From Photobacterium damselae (GTDB lineage: Bacteria > Pseudomonadota > Gammaproteobacteria > Enterobacterales > Vibrionaceae): 64,000 nucleotides of DNA. Positions 1 to 8,990 of this stretch are shown piece after piece. The stretch is taken from positions 24,177 to 88,176 of the forward strand of contig NZ_PYOG01000018.1 in assembly GCF_003026815.1 (NCBI RefSeq), in the 5' to 3' direction. Within the stretch, counting starts at the first letter, position 1. Every line of letters begins with the position of its first letter. The notes under the pieces were generated by a model. It saw nothing but the letters and a program-made list of their open reading frames with translations. It was not told where the DNA came from and ran no database searches. The position numbers were made by a program, and so were the translations under genes.

Positions 1-248
1 TAATTCTAGTTCCTTTAAGTGTATTACTATCAAATTATCTATTATTATCATGGGAATATAAGCGTTATTACTTAACAGTACCTATAATAACTTGTATATG
101 CCACTTTATTTATGTGATCCCACTATCTCATTCCTATGGAGCAATCGGTTCAGGACTAAGCATTCTAATCACAGAGTTAATCAGTTTTTCTCTACTCACC
201 TTCTTTGTCTATAAATCAGGTTTAATGAAAAAATTATATGAATCCTAA
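1..248 (+). CDS. Partial polysaccharide flippase-like membrane protein (C-terminal end)
   Basis: An open frame enters from the window edge (first full codon at base 3) and ends at TAA 246-248. The visible 81 residues are strongly hydrophobic, with two or three membrane segments, a glycine-rich turn (GAIGSGLSILITEL) and a short basic tail (MKKLYES). This resembles the last helices of Wzx/PST-family oligosaccharide flippases, which move lipid-linked repeat units across the inner membrane. Its last 11 bases overlap the start of the following glycosyltransferase, so the two are probably translationally coupled. The family call rests on hydrophobicity and context only; another polytopic protein is possible. 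Confidence 0.55.
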   Translation, partial: ILVPLSVLLSNYLLLSWEYKRYYLTVPIITCICHFIYVIPLSHSYGAIGSGLSILITELISFSLLTFFVYKSGLMKKLYES

Positions 249-1173
249 AATATCAGTTATTATTGCTGCGTATAACGCTGAAAAACATATAAAAGAAACA
301 ATTGAATCATTAACTAATCAATATTATGACAATTTAGAGGTTATAGTTATTAATGACGGTTCAACTGATTCAACCAATAGCATATTAACAGAATTAAAGA
401 AAAATTATTGTAATCTGATTATTAGAAATATAAAAAATAATGGCGTTAGTAATGCTCGTAATAACGGGATTGAAATAGCAACAGGAGAATATATTTCATT
501 TCTGGATGCTGATGATATTGTTGAGTGTGATTTTTATTCTTGTTTATACGAAGAAAGTTATTCAAAATCATTAATTTGTGCGAAGAATATATATAATATG
601 TATTCTTCTGAATATATATCACCTTGGATTGAAAATAATAAGTTTGACTCTAACTTTTATAAAAATAAAATTGCAGTATATATATGGGGAAAGCTCTATA
701 AAAAATCTTTTTTAGATGAGCATAATATTAGATTTGATACTAAATTAAGAATTGGAGAAGACTTCCTTTTTAATATTATTTGTTTAAGTAAATTAAATCA
801 TGATGATATACAGATTGTTGATAATACATCAAAATTTCTCTATCGAATAACCCCAGATTCACTCAGCCATAAAACAACTACAGAATCGATAACAAATAGA
901 AAACAGTCTGCTGAATCTATTTATCAAATACTTAAAACTGAATACAATATTAGTGATGCACTATTTGTATATGTAAAAACGTACTTAAAAACAATGTCTA
1001 TAAAATTGATTAAAGAAAATCAATTTAAACTTCTATTAAATATGCTAAAGATGGAAGCGAAAAATAACAAATTAACATTAGCTAAAATAGTATCTTTATC
1101 TCTAAACACTAAAGATACTATTTACTTGTCATTTATTCTCCTTTTAATAAATATTATTCGTATCATGTCATGA
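238..1173 (+). CDS. Glycosyltransferase family 2
   Basis: A 311-residue GT-A fold enzyme, predicted to add a sugar from a nucleotide-sugar donor to a growing surface polysaccharide at the cytoplasmic face. The N-terminus has the family 2 signature (SVIIAAYNAEKHI, then VINDGSTDST around residue 38) and a metal-binding DxD-type site, FLDADD, around residues 88-93. A WGKLYKK segment and GEDFLF near residue 180 match the acceptor half of such enzymes. The last 20 residues are hydrophobic and could touch the membrane. It starts inside the upstream flippase-like gene and its stop overlaps the next start (ATGA), so it belongs to a tightly packed operon. Donor and acceptor cannot be read from the sequence. 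Confidence 0.85.
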   Translation: MNPKISVIIAAYNAEKHIKETIESLTNQYYDNLEVIVINDGSTDSTNSILTELKKNYCNLIIRNIKNNGVSNARNNGIEIATGEYISFLDADDIVECDFYSCLYEESYSKSLICAKNIYNMYSSEYISPWIENNKFDSNFYKNKIAVYIWGKLYKKSFLDEHNIRFDTKLRIGEDFLFNIICLSKLNHDDIQIVDNTSKFLYRITPDSLSHKTTTESITNRKQSAESIYQILKTEYNISDALFVYVKTYLKTMSIKLIKENQFKLLLNMLKMEAKNNKLTLAKIVSLSLNTKDTIYLSFILLLINIIRIMS

Positions 1174-2363
1174 TTTACTATGTAATTTTTGGCATTCTAG
1201 CCATCTTCTCATTTACTGATAATTTAAAAGATCAGCGTTATAGCTCATTATCTTTTATAATATCTTTCTTTATTCTATTTTTATTTGGTAGTTTACGATA
1301 CGATACAGGTTGGGATTTCGCAACATATCGCTACTATTTTGAACGTGTCGATACTATACATGTATTTTTAACGAATGGATTCTCACCATCCGTATATTTT
1401 GATTTCGGCTTTAAATTATTAATATCTATTATAAAGTCATTAGGACTCGGTTTTCAAAGTCTTATTTTCATTTGTAATTTATTCGTAATAAGTTGTTTAT
1501 ATTACTTTACCAATAGAAATATTAAATATAAAAACTCAGCAATATTATTATTTTATAGTTTATGTTATCTATTCATAAATTTATCGATACTAAGGCAAGG
1601 AATTGCTGCTGGTTTTTTATTATTGGCTATTGATAATAACTTTAATAATAAAAGCAACTACAAAACATATTCTTATCTGTTTCTATCAATACTATTCCAC
1701 TTCAGCTCTATTTTATTTATTCCATTAATTTTCATTAGCCAAATATTTAAGGTTAATAGAAAAACTTTTTTATTATTTATTTCAAGTATAATCTTTATCG
1801 CGATTATTAATATATCTGTCTTCGAAATATTTTTTCATACATTTCATTCAATTATACCAAATAACTTAAATGAAAAATTTGAACTCTATATTAATAGTCC
1901 TCGATTTGGAACGTCTCGAGCTATAGGCTTTGGCTTTATTGAAAAAGTTTTCTTTTTAATTTTATTATTTCATTACGTATACATTAGAAATAACTTAACA
2001 TATAAAGAAGCTAAAAATATAAATCTAATCATATTAATGTTATTAAGCTACTTTGCTGTTTATGTTCTATTTATCGATATCCAAGTTATTTACACGCGGC
2101 TCAAATTTTATTTTATGATAATAGCATCATGTTATTATCCTTTATTTATCTATGAGTTTTTAAATACACGATTATCAAAACAATTAGGTGTTAGTATATG
2201 CATATTATTTTCTTTAATTAACTTATATAACACCTTAAGATTTGAACCTAATAAAATTGTTTTCATTCCTTATCAAACGATAGTAACAGAGCTTCCATCA
2301 TATTTAAATAAAGATTATTATCGTATTGATCGAGCTCAAGAAATCATAAAAGAGAACCAATAG
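1170..2363 (+). CDS. EpsG/Wzy-like polysaccharide polymerase
   Basis: A 397-residue polytopic inner-membrane protein with about ten hydrophobic segments. The motif RYDTGWDFATYRYYFE near residue 44 and LRQGIAAGFLLLA near residue 140 are typical of the EpsG family, which acts like Wzy O-antigen polymerases by linking repeat units on the periplasmic side. The start overlaps the preceding stop by four bases, and the next gene begins six bases after the stop. Low sequence conservation is normal for this family, so the polymerase role rests on these motifs, topology and position between two glycosyltransferases. Confidence 0.8.
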   Translation: MIYYVIFGILAIFSFTDNLKDQRYSSLSFIISFFILFLFGSLRYDTGWDFATYRYYFERVDTIHVFLTNGFSPSVYFDFGFKLLISIIKSLGLGFQSLIFICNLFVISCLYYFTNRNIKYKNSAILLFYSLCYLFINLSILRQGIAAGFLLLAIDNNFNNKSNYKTYSYLFLSILFHFSSILFIPLIFISQIFKVNRKTFLLFISSIIFIAIINISVFEIFFHTFHSIIPNNLNEKFELYINSPRFGTSRAIGFGFIEKVFFLILLFHYVYIRNNLTYKEAKNINLIILMLLSYFAVYVLFIDIQVIYTRLKFYFMIIASCYYPLFIYEFLNTRLSKQLGVSICILFSLINLYNTLRFEPNKIVFIPYQTIVTELPSYLNKDYYRIDRAQEIIKENQ

Positions 2364-2369
2364 TAAACT

Positions 2370-4436
2370 ATGAAAATATCAATTATTATTACACTATACA
2401 ATCGAGCTAATATTGTTGATAAAGCTATAGAAAGTGCTTTAAAACAAGATTATAACAATAAAGAAATTATTATTGTAAATGACGGTTCAACAGATAATTA
2501 TGAAGATGCTTTAGCGCCATATAAAGATCAAGTTATTATTTACACTCAAGAAAATAAAGGTTGTGCAGGAGCAAAAAATAAAGGTGTTGAGTTAGCCACA
2601 GGCGAATACATTATATTTTTAGATAGTGATGATACCTTTTATAGTGATTCTGTGTTAACTGATTGCTATAAAGAAATTGCTACTGGCTCTCAGTTTGTAG
2701 GTTATAGTCAAGCTGAAATGATAAGATCTGGGGTTGGGCCATCCATTGAAAAAGCTAATTTTAGCTCTAGTATTAATATACAAAAACACATGCTTGAATC
2801 TCCTTTAAATTATGCGGCATTCCCACCAATGTGTTTAAATAAACGAATTTATCAGCAAGTTGGAGGAATGCAAGAAAAAATAAGATGGGGAGATGCTATA
2901 AACTTTTGGCGATATTATTTCTCTCATGTAGACAAGATTTCTTATATTCACAAGCCTGGTTATTCATATAACTTGACAGGTGATGATAACATGAGTAAGG
3001 CATCAGATAAATCTGTAAAAGAAAAATTTAAAATGATGACTGATGTTATAGATGAGGCATTTAACAATCACAAAAGTAAAATGTCACCATCTGAACAATC
3101 TACCTGGTTACTCATTTTATATTTATACAGCTTAAAATCAAATAATAAAACCCAACGAAAAAACTATTTTTCTCAATTAAAAACAAAATCTTTATTTAAT
3201 ATATCAAAATCTTTTCTTTATTTATTAAACTCAAAGATGATACCAAAACTGATAAATAAATTATCGGCTATTACCTTAAAAATAAAAAAGAAAAACATTT
3301 TTAATGGTTGCATATCTAGTTTACTAGTTAAACGTGATCAATTAGACCCAAATACAATCATTATCAATTCAACGATAAACAAAAACTTCAATTTTAACTC
3401 TAAATACTTCTTTGAATATCTAGAAAATGAACAGCATGGCTTTAATGTTTATTTTATTGTTAATAATGATAAAACGAGAAATGAATTAAATAAAAAATAT
3501 CCTGGAAAATTCATTACTAATTATTTAAGTCACGACATTAAAATTATCAGTAAAGCAAAAACATGGCTCTGCTCTACACTAGATCTACCTGTTTACTTTT
3601 GTTTTAAACATCCAGATAGAATTGTTTATCACTTTGGACATGGTGTTCCTTTAAAGAACATAGGTTTAAATGAACCAAAAATATCAATCCCTCGCTATAT
3701 TAATCGCTATAAAAATATTCGTTGTTTTACACATGTCACTTGTTATTCTAGAGAATTCCAGAACAAGATGGAGAAAATGTTTGGCGGTTTAAAAGCAGAA
3801 TATCTACCTTTAGGTCAACCAAGAAATGATTCGATATCACAATCATCTAGTCATAAACCTATCTCATCATTCTTTGACCATGACTTAGATATAGAAAAAT
3901 ATGTTTTATATTCTCCAACTTGGCGATATGACTCTACAACAAAATTCTTTCCTTTTTCAGATTTTGATGTACAAAAACTTCACCAATATCTAGATGAAAG
4001 TAATACCGTTTTAATTTTACGAGAGCACCCATTTTATCCTGCTATCATGCCAGATGGCTTATGTGACCACTCTAGAGTGAAAAATCTGAGTTCTAAAGTT
4101 ATTTCGGATTTTACCCCTTATATATTAGATATGGATACCATTATAACTGATTACTCCAGTTTATATTTAGATGGTTTATCGAATCCTAAAACAAACTTTA
4201 TTTTCATACCATATGATATTGAAAACTATACAAAATTAACTGGTTTTTCAATGCCATATGAAGAGCTAACTCCAGGACCCAAAGCGCTTAGCTTTGAAGC
4301 TTTTATTCAAGCCTTAGAAAATAATGATGACCAAAATTATGGTATTCAGAAGAGAGAACTAGCAGAATTATTTAATGTAAAATACTCTGGAAATTGTCAT
4401 GAGCATTTCGAGTATATTAAAAACTTATTAAAATAA
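2370..4436 (+). CDS. Bifunctional family 2 glycosyltransferase / CDP-glycerol-type glycerophosphotransferase
   Basis: A 688-residue two-domain protein. Residues 1 to about 230 are a GT-A family 2 domain (SIIITLYNRANIV, NDGSTD, FLDSDDTF at 83-90). Residues from about 320 to the end match the CDP-glycerol:poly(glycerophosphate) glycerophosphotransferase fold: HFGHGVPLKNIG, a SPTWRYD loop, REHPFYP and TDYSSLYLDG. Such enzymes transfer glycerol phosphate or a related polyol phosphate from a CDP-activated donor, as in teichoic-acid-like capsules. A TagD-like cytidylyltransferase lies on the opposite strand just beyond it, which supports a CDP-polyol donor. The product is probably a phosphodiester-linked or polyol-phosphate-decorated surface polysaccharide. 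The exact donor is not determined. Confidence 0.85.
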   Translation: MKISIIITLYNRANIVDKAIESALKQDYNNKEIIIVNDGSTDNYEDALAPYKDQVIIYTQENKGCAGAKNKGVELATGEYIIFLDSDDTFYSDSVLTDCYKEIATGSQFVGYSQAEMIRSGVGPSIEKANFSSSINIQKHMLESPLNYAAFPPMCLNKRIYQQVGGMQEKIRWGDAINFWRYYFSHVDKISYIHKPGYSYNLTGDDNMSKASDKSVKEKFKMMTDVIDEAFNNHKSKMSPSEQSTWLLILYLYSLKSNNKTQRKNYFSQLKTKSLFNISKSFLYLLNSKMIPKLINKLSAITLKIKKKNIFNGCISSLLVKRDQLDPNTIIINSTINKNFNFNSKYFFEYLENEQHGFNVYFIVNNDKTRNELNKKYPGKFITNYLSHDIKIISKAKTWLCSTLDLPVYFCFKHPDRIVYHFGHGVPLKNIGLNEPKISIPRYINRYKNIRCFTHVTCYSREFQNKMEKMFGGLKAEYLPLGQPRNDSISQSSSHKPISSFFDHDLDIEKYVLYSPTWRYDSTTKFFPFSDFDVQKLHQYLDESNTVLILREHPFYPAIMPDGLCDHSRVKNLSSKVISDFTPYILDMDTIITDYSSLYLDGLSNPKTNFIFIPYDIENYTKLTGFSMPYEELTPGPKALSFEAFIQALENNDDQNYGIQKRELAELFNVKYSGNCHEHFEYIKNLLK

Positions 4437-4442
4437 CTGTCT

Positions 4443-4476
4443 GATGAGCTACAGTTTATTTGAACTGTGGCTCATC
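4443..4476. terminator. Hairpin between convergent polysaccharide genes
   Basis: A 14-base stem (GATGAGCTACAGTT / AACTGTGGCTCATC, one wobble position) with a six-base loop fills most of the 48-base gap between two convergent genes. No strong T-run follows on either strand, so this may be a bidirectional stop aided by other factors or a 3'-end protecting structure. Confidence 0.5.
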
Positions 4477-4484
4477 CTTAAAAA

Positions 4485-5099
4485 TCACAGCTGACTATAA
4501 TTAGGGTTTATCTCAATCATATTTTTTCTATAAAAAACAATATCACCATTATTATATTCAGAGTTAATAGCTTTAAGTATTGGTGATAAACCTTCGTCCA
4601 AAGTCATTACGTTATTATTTACTATGTTTAAACCATCTCGCAATTTTGTATCTATTGCACCAGGACAAAGCGTAATTACATTATAATTATCTTTTTCTAA
4701 TCCCTGCGAAATTTTTAATACACCAGCTTTTGATGCACAGTAAGATGTCCAATCATTATATGCATTAAATGCGGCAGTAGACGAGATATTAATAATTAAC
4801 GTTTTCTTATTTTTTCCTAAGGCCGCTTTAGACACTAAATATGTACCGATTAAATTTACATTTATATCTCTAATCCAGCATTCAGGATCAGAATCAATAA
4901 TTGTAGATGAATATAACGTTCCAGCGCTATTCACCACAATATCAAATGTTTTATCAGAGAAATATTTATCAACGCTAGCTATCGAACTAACATCAAGCTC
5001 ATCTCTTAAGGGCGCTTCAACTTGAAATGTTCCACTTAAAGCTTCCACTAACCCTTTGGCAATATCACCATTTCCACCAGTAATAAGAATTTTTTGCAT
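4485..5099 (-). CDS. Short-chain dehydrogenase/reductase
   Basis: A 204-residue Rossmann-fold SDR. The cofactor loop is TGGNGDIA near residue 7, the NSAG motif is near residue 57, a catalytic serine lies in NISSTAAF, and the active-site YCASK (Tyr-xxx-Lys) is near residue 122. A late CPGAIDT turn is also present. The start overlaps the stop of the upstream cytidylyltransferase by one base (TAATG), so the two proteins are made together. This suggests it prepares or modifies a sugar or polyol used by the polysaccharide locus, but the substrate is unknown. It is short for the family (about 250 is usual) yet keeps all core motifs. Confidence 0.8.
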   Translation of the reverse strand: MQKILITGGNGDIAKGLVEALSGTFQVEAPLRDELDVSSIASVDKYFSDKTFDIVVNSAGTLYSSTIIDSDPECWIRDINVNLIGTYLVSKAALGKNKKTLIINISSTAAFNAYNDWTSYCASKAGVLKISQGLEKDNYNVITLCPGAIDTKLRDGLNIVNNNVMTLDEGLSPILKAINSEYNNGDIVFYRKNMIEINPNYSQL

Positions 5100-5557
5100 T
5101 ATGCCAAATGATCCTTTGGTTCTGGAATTGGATGCTCATCTGTATCTTTTACGATTTCAGCATATTGTTTATATATTTTTTGTTTAAGGTTAGTTGAACT
5201 TACGCCTTTACCATAAGGGAAGTAAAATACTTTTACTCCTTTTTCTCTCAGATAGTCATACTTTCCAACCCAATCATCCCCAATCACAAAAATATCTATA
5301 TTTAAATTTTCGACTGTAGAATTATGATCCAGTGTATGCTGAGGAATTACGACATCAGGAGCTTTTAAACCTTCGACAATAGCAATACGTTCTTCAAAAG
5401 GTATTGTTGGTGGTTTTTTATAACTACAGACTAACTCATCAGTACTTACACCGACAATTAATGTAGAACCTAATCCCCGAGCATAATTAATCATTTTCAG
5501 ATGGTTACTGTGGAACAAATCAAATGTTCCTGAAACGTAAACAACCTTATCCTGCAT
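5099..5557 (-). CDS. TagD-like nucleotidyltransferase (glycerol-3-phosphate cytidylyltransferase family)
   Basis: A 152-residue member of the cytidylyltransferase superfamily, which couples CTP to a phosphorylated alcohol to give a CDP-activated donor. The N-terminal GTFDLFHSNHLKM corresponds to the HxGH nucleotide-binding signature but reads H-S-N-H, with Asn in place of the usual Gly. GDDWVGKYDYL near residue 92 and GVSSTNLKQ near residue 123 match the family's later motifs. It is the likely source of the CDP-polyol used by the fused transferase on the other strand. It is translationally coupled to the SDR. Glycerol 3-phosphate as substrate is inferred, not shown. Confidence 0.8.
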   Translation of the reverse strand: MQDKVVYVSGTFDLFHSNHLKMINYARGLGSTLIVGVSTDELVCSYKKPPTIPFEERIAIVEGLKAPDVVIPQHTLDHNSTVENLNIDIFVIGDDWVGKYDYLREKGVKVFYFPYGKGVSSTNLKQKIYKQYAEIVKDTDEHPIPEPKDHLA

Positions 5558-5713
5558 TTAATTTTTCCTTATATATTCTATAACCGATTTACAGTAAACC
5601 TTGATATTTTAATAACTGATAAGATTTTTAAGGGGTATCTGTTATATTATTGATCTTTAGTTTGTCTTAATAGTATCAGTATCACATTATCAATGTTTAG
5701 CTCATGAAAAACA

Positions 5714-5986
5714 TTAATATTGATAATGTACTAAAATTTTCTCAATATAATTACTGACCAGAATAAAATCCTGAGGTGACAACTCACTTCTCGCTTTATC
5801 TATATCAGCAATAATTTTAGCTTTCATCACCTCAATATCATCAATTCCAGAGGCTTCACACTCAGCCGCTGCAAGCGATATATGTCCACGAAGATAGCCA
5901 CCAGCAAACAACTCATCATCAGTTGCGGTATCGATAGAATCATCAATATATTGTAACAACTTTTCTTCAAACTCTTGAATAGTCAT
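5714..5986 (-). CDS. yfcL: YfcL family protein
   Basis: A 90-residue acidic, all-helical protein with no signal peptide. Its length, the LFAGGYLRGHISLAAAE segment near residue 26 and its position right after epmC match the YfcL family of enterics and vibrios, whose function is unknown. The start is 22 bases after the epmC stop on the same strand, so the two are probably one transcript. This is the first conserved housekeeping-type gene after the AT-rich polysaccharide genes. Confidence 0.8.
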   Translation of the reverse strand: MTIQEFEEKLLQYIDDSIDTATDDELFAGGYLRGHISLAAAECEASGIDDIEVMKAKIIADIDKARSELSPQDFILVSNYIEKILVHYQY

Positions 5987-6008
5987 TAATTCTTTTTCCT
6001 AAACTTAT

Positions 6009-6560
6009 CTATGCATACGCTTCTTGGCGCTTTGGCTCTGGAAAATCTACCAACGTCAGAGGTGCAACGTTGTAAAACTCTCGAAAGGTGTCTGATAGTA
6101 TTTTAGCGCGCTCTGGCATGCCATGCTGTAAGTAAGCATCCACTTGTTCACGCACTTTTAGGGTGAATGCTACTCTATCGGGCTCAAAACTTCCGCTTAA
6201 GTTGTCGCAGCTTACTTGAAAGGGAAAACCGCAACTTGCTGATAGAATCCACTCGACTGCCTGGGGTTTAACTTCTACTTTTTCAAATTCCGCTTGAATC
6301 TGCTCAGTACGCCCATCCGGTTCATACCAATAACCGTAATCTTCAAGTAAGCGTCGCTCAGGGCCTGCAATACACCAATGCGCTAGTTCATGCATTGCTG
6401 ATGCAAAATAGCCACGAGCAAAAATAATTTGGTGATGTTCTCGCTCTTCGTTAGCTGGAAGGTAGATAGGTTCATCACCCCCAAGTAGTAATTCAGTGTT
6501 GAGACTGTCTAAAAAGGTTTGATTAAAAAGTCTAATCAAATCATGGTAATCGTGCTGCAT
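6009..6560 (-). CDS. epmC: Elongation factor P hydroxylase
   Basis: A 183-residue protein matching EpmC (formerly YfcM), the non-heme iron enzyme that hydroxylates the beta-lysylated lysine of elongation factor P. A helix carrying MHELAHWCIAG near residue 57 supplies the metal-binding HExxH-like site. The segments DYGYWYEPDGRT and SASCGFPFQVSCDNL are also characteristic. It leads the epmC-yfcL pair. Its 5' end abuts a repeat-rich intergenic region, so the promoter may lie within or beyond those repeats. Confidence 0.9.
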   Translation of the reverse strand: MQHDYHDLIRLFNQTFLDSLNTELLLGGDEPIYLPANEEREHHQIIFARGYFASAMHELAHWCIAGPERRLLEDYGYWYEPDGRTEQIQAEFEKVEVKPQAVEWILSASCGFPFQVSCDNLSGSFEPDRVAFTLKVREQVDAYLQHGMPERAKILSDTFREFYNVAPLTLVDFPEPKRQEAYA

Positions 6561-6688
6561 TTTACAACTTTACTTATGTCTTTTTATTCGTTTAATCGAT
6601 GGATTATACAGACATTTTACTTATCTATCGATACATCAACAGGTAACTATATGCTATGGATGTCAAAAATACGTCAAGAGCCTCTTCC

Positions 6689-6919
6689 CGTCTTCCCAAG
6701 ATTTTACCTAAAGCAAATATATGGTCTGGCTTTCCCCTTATTTTCCTAAAAACCGCTTTTCCCCTTCTAACCATCCCGTCTTCTCGTCTTCTCGTCTTCT
6801 CGTCTTCTCGTCTTCTCGTCTTCTCGTCTTCTCGTCTTCTCGTCTTCTCAAGATTTTGCCTAAAACTAATATCTGGTCTAACTTTATCCCCCTTATTTTC
6901 CCTAAAAACCGCTTTTCCC
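6689..6919. repeat. Octanucleotide tandem array flanked by two copies of a ~76-base unit
   Basis: Nine perfect copies of CGTCTTCT occupy 6777-6848. They are bracketed by two imperfect copies of a longer unit (6689-6764 and 6841-6919). Each copy starts with CGTCTTC(C/T)CAAGATTTT and ends with CTAAAAACCGCTTTTCCC. The + strand is strongly pyrimidine-rich. Open frames across the region consist of the repeat read in three frames and are not credible genes. The block accounts for most of the gap between epmC and the TRIC-family gene. Confidence 0.9.
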
Positions 6920-7024
6920 TTGCTCTTTATCACCCATGAATCAAATTCATGCATAAAGCCTAACTATTTCATTAGATGTCGATTTTCTTCACAAATAGAA
7001 TAAAAGCAGGACTTAAAACTAACC

Positions 7025-7678
7025 TTGGTGTTAATTCAACTCATGCTTTTATCAATTTTGTACATCATCGGTATTACAGCAGAAGCCATGACAGGTGCTA
7101 TTGCTGCGGGTAAGCGTAACATGGACTGGTTTGGTGTTATGTTAGTGGCCAGTGCTACAGCGATTGGCGGTGGCTCTGTGCGTGATATTTTACTTGGCCA
7201 CTACCCTTTAGGTTGGGTTGCACATCCTCAGTATTTAGTCATCACCTGTTTGGCGGGTTTATTAACAACCGTAATGGCAAAATGGGTCGTTCGTTTTCAT
7301 AAACTGTTTATTATTTTAGATGCTATCGGTTTGATAGTGTTTAGTATCATTGGTTGCCGTGTAGCGATGAATATGGGATTGCCTGCGATTATTTGTGTGG
7401 TCGCAGCGGTTGTAACTGGTGTTTTTGGCGGAATGCTGCGTGATTTGATTTGTCGTCGCCAACCAATGGTGCTTCACAAAGAGCTTTACGCTTCGGTTTC
7501 TCTTATTGCTGGCGTTATCTATTGGGCAATGCTGCACTTCGGTATTGATCAAGATTTAACGATCATCGTTACCTTGGTTGTCGGTTTCACCATGCGTATG
7601 GCTGCGGTTCAGTATAGTTGGTCTCTTCCTGTATTTAGTTTTGAGGATGAGAGTGAGCGAGTAGCGAGTAGCGAGTAG
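7025..7678 (+). CDS. TRIC-family (UPF0126/YadS-like) trimeric cation channel protein
   Basis: A 217-residue inner-membrane protein with seven hydrophobic segments and the two internal glycine-rich repeats of the family: AIGGGSVRDILLG near residue 53 and GVFGGMLRDLICR near residue 138. Bacterial TRIC proteins form homotrimeric potassium or cation channels. The start is uncertain: TTG 7025 lies 13 bases after AGGA, GTG 7028 is next, and the first ATG is at 7043. The last residues (ERVASSE) and the stop codon are encoded by the first copies of a heptanucleotide array, so the tail is repeat-derived. Confidence 0.88.
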   Translation: MVLIQLMLLSILYIIGITAEAMTGAIAAGKRNMDWFGVMLVASATAIGGGSVRDILLGHYPLGWVAHPQYLVITCLAGLLTTVMAKWVVRFHKLFIILDAIGLIVFSIIGCRVAMNMGLPAIICVVAAVVTGVFGGMLRDLICRRQPMVLHKELYASVSLIAGVIYWAMLHFGIDQDLTIIVTLVVGFTMRMAAVQYSWSLPVFSFEDESERVASSE

Positions 7679-7730
7679 CGAGTAGCGAGTAGCGAGTAGC
7701 GAGTAGCGAGTAGCGAGTAGCGAGTAGCGA
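7657..7730. repeat. Heptanucleotide array, 10 copies of GCGAGTA
   Basis: Ten perfect copies of GCGAGTA (7657-7726) plus four bases of an eleventh. The array begins inside the 3' end of the TRIC-family gene and supplies its stop codon. Because seven is not a multiple of three, TAG appears regularly in each frame, so changes in copy number would alter only the last few residues at most. Confidence 0.95.
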
Positions 7731-7817
7731 AATTCTTGAACATATTCATTTTATGTCAACGCACTATTTCCACCAGCTCGCTTTTTCTCGAAACTCGTCC
7801 ACCCGAAAACTCGAAAT

Positions 7818-8906
7818 CTAGTTAATCTTCGGCGTCTCCGTCACTACTCCAAAGTTCTGTGCTCGATGACGCAGTAGATGATCCATCAAAGTAATGGCTA
7901 ACATCGCCTCGGCAATCGGTACTGCTCGAATACCTACACAAGGATCATGACGACCTTTGGTGACCACCTCAGCGCTTTCGCCTTGTTTCGTGATAGTCTC
8001 ACCCGGTACGGTGATGCTTGAAGTCGGTTTAAGAGCAATGTGCGCCACAATATCTTGTCCGGAAGAAATTCCCCCTAAAATACCGCCTGCATGATTGGTC
8101 TTAAACCCTTGAGGTGTCATCTCATCGCGGTGTTCACTACCACGCTGTTCAACCACATCAAAACCATCACCAATTTCAACCCCTTTTACTGCGTTGATGC
8201 TCATTAATGAGTGAGCAATATCTGCATCTAAACGATCAAAAACAGGCTCGCCTAATCCCACAGGTACATTTTTTGCCACTACAGTAAGTTTGGCCCCAAT
8301 GGAATCGCCTTCTTTTTTCAATTGGCGGATCAGCTCATCAAAAGCGTCTACTTTATCGACATCGGGACAGAAAAAAGCATTTTGCTCGATTTGCTGCCAA
8401 TCAACTTTATCAATTGAGACATCCCCCATTTGTGAGAGATAAGCACGCACTTCAACACCATGAACCTGTTTTAAGTATTTCTTTGCTACTGCTCCTGCTG
8501 CAACACGCATTGCCGTTTCACGCGCAGAAGAACGACCGCCACCACGATAATCGCGAATGCCATACTTTTGATGATAGGTGTAATCGGCATGGCCGGGTCG
8601 AAATAGGTCTTGAATATTTGAATAGTCTTTAGAACGCTGGTCGGTATTTTCGATCAATAAACCGATTGAAGTTCCAGTGGTTTTGCCCTCAAACACACCT
8701 GAGAGAATTTTAACTTCATCAGCTTCACGACGCTGGGTGGTATATTTTGATGTTCCTGGACGACGACGATCTAGGTCATGCTGCATATCAGATTCGGTGA
8801 GTTCTAAGCCTGGAGGGCAGCCATCGATGATACATCCAAGTGCAACTCCATGACTTTCACCGAAGGTGGTGACTCGAAAAACTTGTCCAATTGTATTGCC
8901 TGCCAT
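7818..8906 (-). CDS. aroC: Chorismate synthase
   Basis: A 362-residue enzyme that converts 5-enolpyruvylshikimate 3-phosphate to chorismate, the last shikimate step, using reduced FMN. The family signatures are clear: [18 protein letters not shown] near residue 16, [16 protein letters not shown] near residue 124, and [11 protein letters not shown] near the C-terminus. The start MAGNTIG and the length are standard. The gene is flanked on both sides by tandem-repeat blocks. The prmB gene that often precedes aroC in related bacteria is not adjacent; a PTS gene lies upstream instead. Confidence 0.97.
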   Translation of the reverse strand: MAGNTIGQVFRVTTFGESHGVALGCIIDGCPPGLELTESDMQHDLDRRRPGTSKYTTQRREADEVKILSGVFEGKTTGTSIGLLIENTDQRSKDYSNIQDLFRPGHADYTYHQKYGIRDYRGGGRSSARETAMRVAAGAVAKKYLKQVHGVEVRAYLSQMGDVSIDKVDWQQIEQNAFFCPDVDKVDAFDELIRQLKKEGDSIGAKLTVVAKNVPVGLGEPVFDRLDADIAHSLMSINAVKGVEIGDGFDVVEQRGSEHRDEMTPQGFKTNHAGGILGGISSGQDIVAHIALKPTSSITVPGETITKQGESAEVVTKGRHDPCVGIRAVPIAEAMLAITLMDHLLRHRAQNFGVVTETPKIN

Positions 8907-8990
8907 GACTTCCCCTGTAATTGTCGTCTGCTTTCTGCATTTTTGATTTGGTCTTTATCTATAGTGCAAAGATGAAGGGGAAAAGGCAAG

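Noticed and set aside
6519..7003. Several overlapping open frames on both strands
   Set aside because: They are the octamer array and its flanks read in different frames, with low-complexity Ser-Arg-Leu or Arg-Glu-Asp protein. They have no ribosome-binding sites.
7657..7730. Heptamer arrays considered as CRISPR or integron sites
   Set aside because: The units are 7 bases with no spacers and no cas or integrase genes nearby. No CRISPR array was seen in the window.
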